From an uncultured Holosporaceae bacterium (GTDB lineage: Bacteria > Pseudomonadota > Alphaproteobacteria > CAISOG01), in assembly GCA_903887035.1 (NCBI GenBank), contig CAISOG010000215.1, forward strand, positions 1 through 6,418: 6,418 nt of DNA, given 5' to 3'. Under the pieces are notes generated by a model. The model was not told the origin of the DNA, did no database searches, and saw only the letters and a list, made by a program, of their open reading frames with translations. A program made the translations under genes and the position numbers. Shown one piece after another: positions 6,305-6,418 of this stretch (position 1 is its first letter; each line of letters opens with the position of its first letter).

Positions 6305-6418
6305 AATGAAGTGCAACACCTTAGAGTGCGAGTTGGAAAAACGAGCACAGAAAGGCGTTGCAGATGAGACAGTATCAACAATTAAGCTACGAAGAAAGAG
6401 AGATGATGGCTCGGCTAA
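6300..6418 (+). mobile_element. Left end of an IS30-family insertion sequence (partial)
   Basis: The element is inferred from the IS30-type transposase start at 6364. IS30-family elements usually keep about 50-70 bases between the left terminal repeat and the transposase start, which places the tip near 6300. The sequence AAAATGAAGTGCAACACC (6303-6320) is the best candidate for terminal inverted repeat sequence. The right end and target duplication are outside the window, so the exact boundary is an estimate. Confidence 0.55.
6364..6418 (+). CDS. IS30-family transposase, first 18 codons
   Basis: The frame from the ATG at 6364 reads MRQYQQLSYEEREMMARL and is open at the window edge. This matches the opening of IS30-family transposases, whose N-terminal helix-turn-helix (HTH_38) domain begins with a [K/R]xYxQLxxEER-type segment that binds the terminal repeats. 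A ribosome binding site AAAGG (6351-6355) lies eight bases upstream. The DDE catalytic core would lie downstream and cannot be checked. Identification rests on 18 residues only, but the pattern is characteristic. Confidence 0.7.
   Translation, partial: MRQYQQLSYEEREMMARL

Noticed and set aside
712..6316. The 12-mer AATGAAGTGCAA occurs at 712-723 and at 6305-6316, which could suggest a second IS end beside the ATPase gene.
   Set aside because: About one 12-base match by chance is expected in a window of this size, and similarity does not extend on either side.
6306..6418. Open frame starting at 6306 on the + strand (MKCNTLECELEKRAQKG...), running off the edge.
   Set aside because: It overlaps the transposase start in another frame, has no ribosome binding site, lies over the likely IS terminal repeat and resembles no protein I know.
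6206..6418. A long open minus-strand frame at the right edge.
   Set aside because: It runs antisense through the IS end and transposase start and has no recognisable motif. Open frames opposite IS ends are common and usually spurious.

Overview
The window carries a compact, co-directional six-gene block (about 831-6089, + strand) of moderately GC-rich housekeeping-type genes. AT-rich sequence of a different character flanks it on both sides. Protein content points to an alphaproteobacterium, probably Rhodospirillales-like: the aminotransferase has the alphaproteobacterial N-terminal pattern around IPFDDRDG, an OlsB-type acyltransferase sits directly before a PlsC/OlsA-type acyltransferase, and miaB follows downstream. 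The genus cannot be fixed from the sequence.

Layout. Positions 1-644 (minus strand) hold the first 214 codons of an AT-rich P-loop ATPase that runs off the left edge. Positions 645-830 are a divergent intergenic region with plausible promoters for both directions and a 12-bp direct repeat. Positions 831-1718 encode a branched-chain aminotransferase (ilvE family). It is followed with overlaps or tiny gaps by an OlsB-like N-acyltransferase (1702-2637), an OlsA/PlsC-like O-acyltransferase (2650-3516), a small GNAT acetyltransferase (3523-3966), a diverged GNAT-like protein of unknown role (4009-4650) and miaB (4659-6089). Positions 6090-6229 are AT-rich and non-coding, with an extended -10 promoter and a good Shine-Dalgarno leading to a short reading frame at 6230. 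That frame ends abruptly where what looks like the left end of an IS30-family insertion sequence begins (~6300). The first 18 codons of its transposase (from 6364) run off the right edge.

How the genes fit together. OlsB and OlsA are the two enzymes of ornithine lipid synthesis: N-acylation of ornithine, then O-acylation of the hydroxy-fatty acid. The adjacent pair is the clearest pathway in the window. The ilvE-family enzyme and MiaB probably share the transcript as housekeeping passengers. The two further GNAT-fold proteins between olsA and miaB are the least explained part of the operon.

No CRISPR array, tRNA, rRNA or complete novel system is visible. The most promising accessory leads are the edge-truncated ATPase, which resembles ATPases often found in defence loci, and the apparently IS-interrupted gene on the right.
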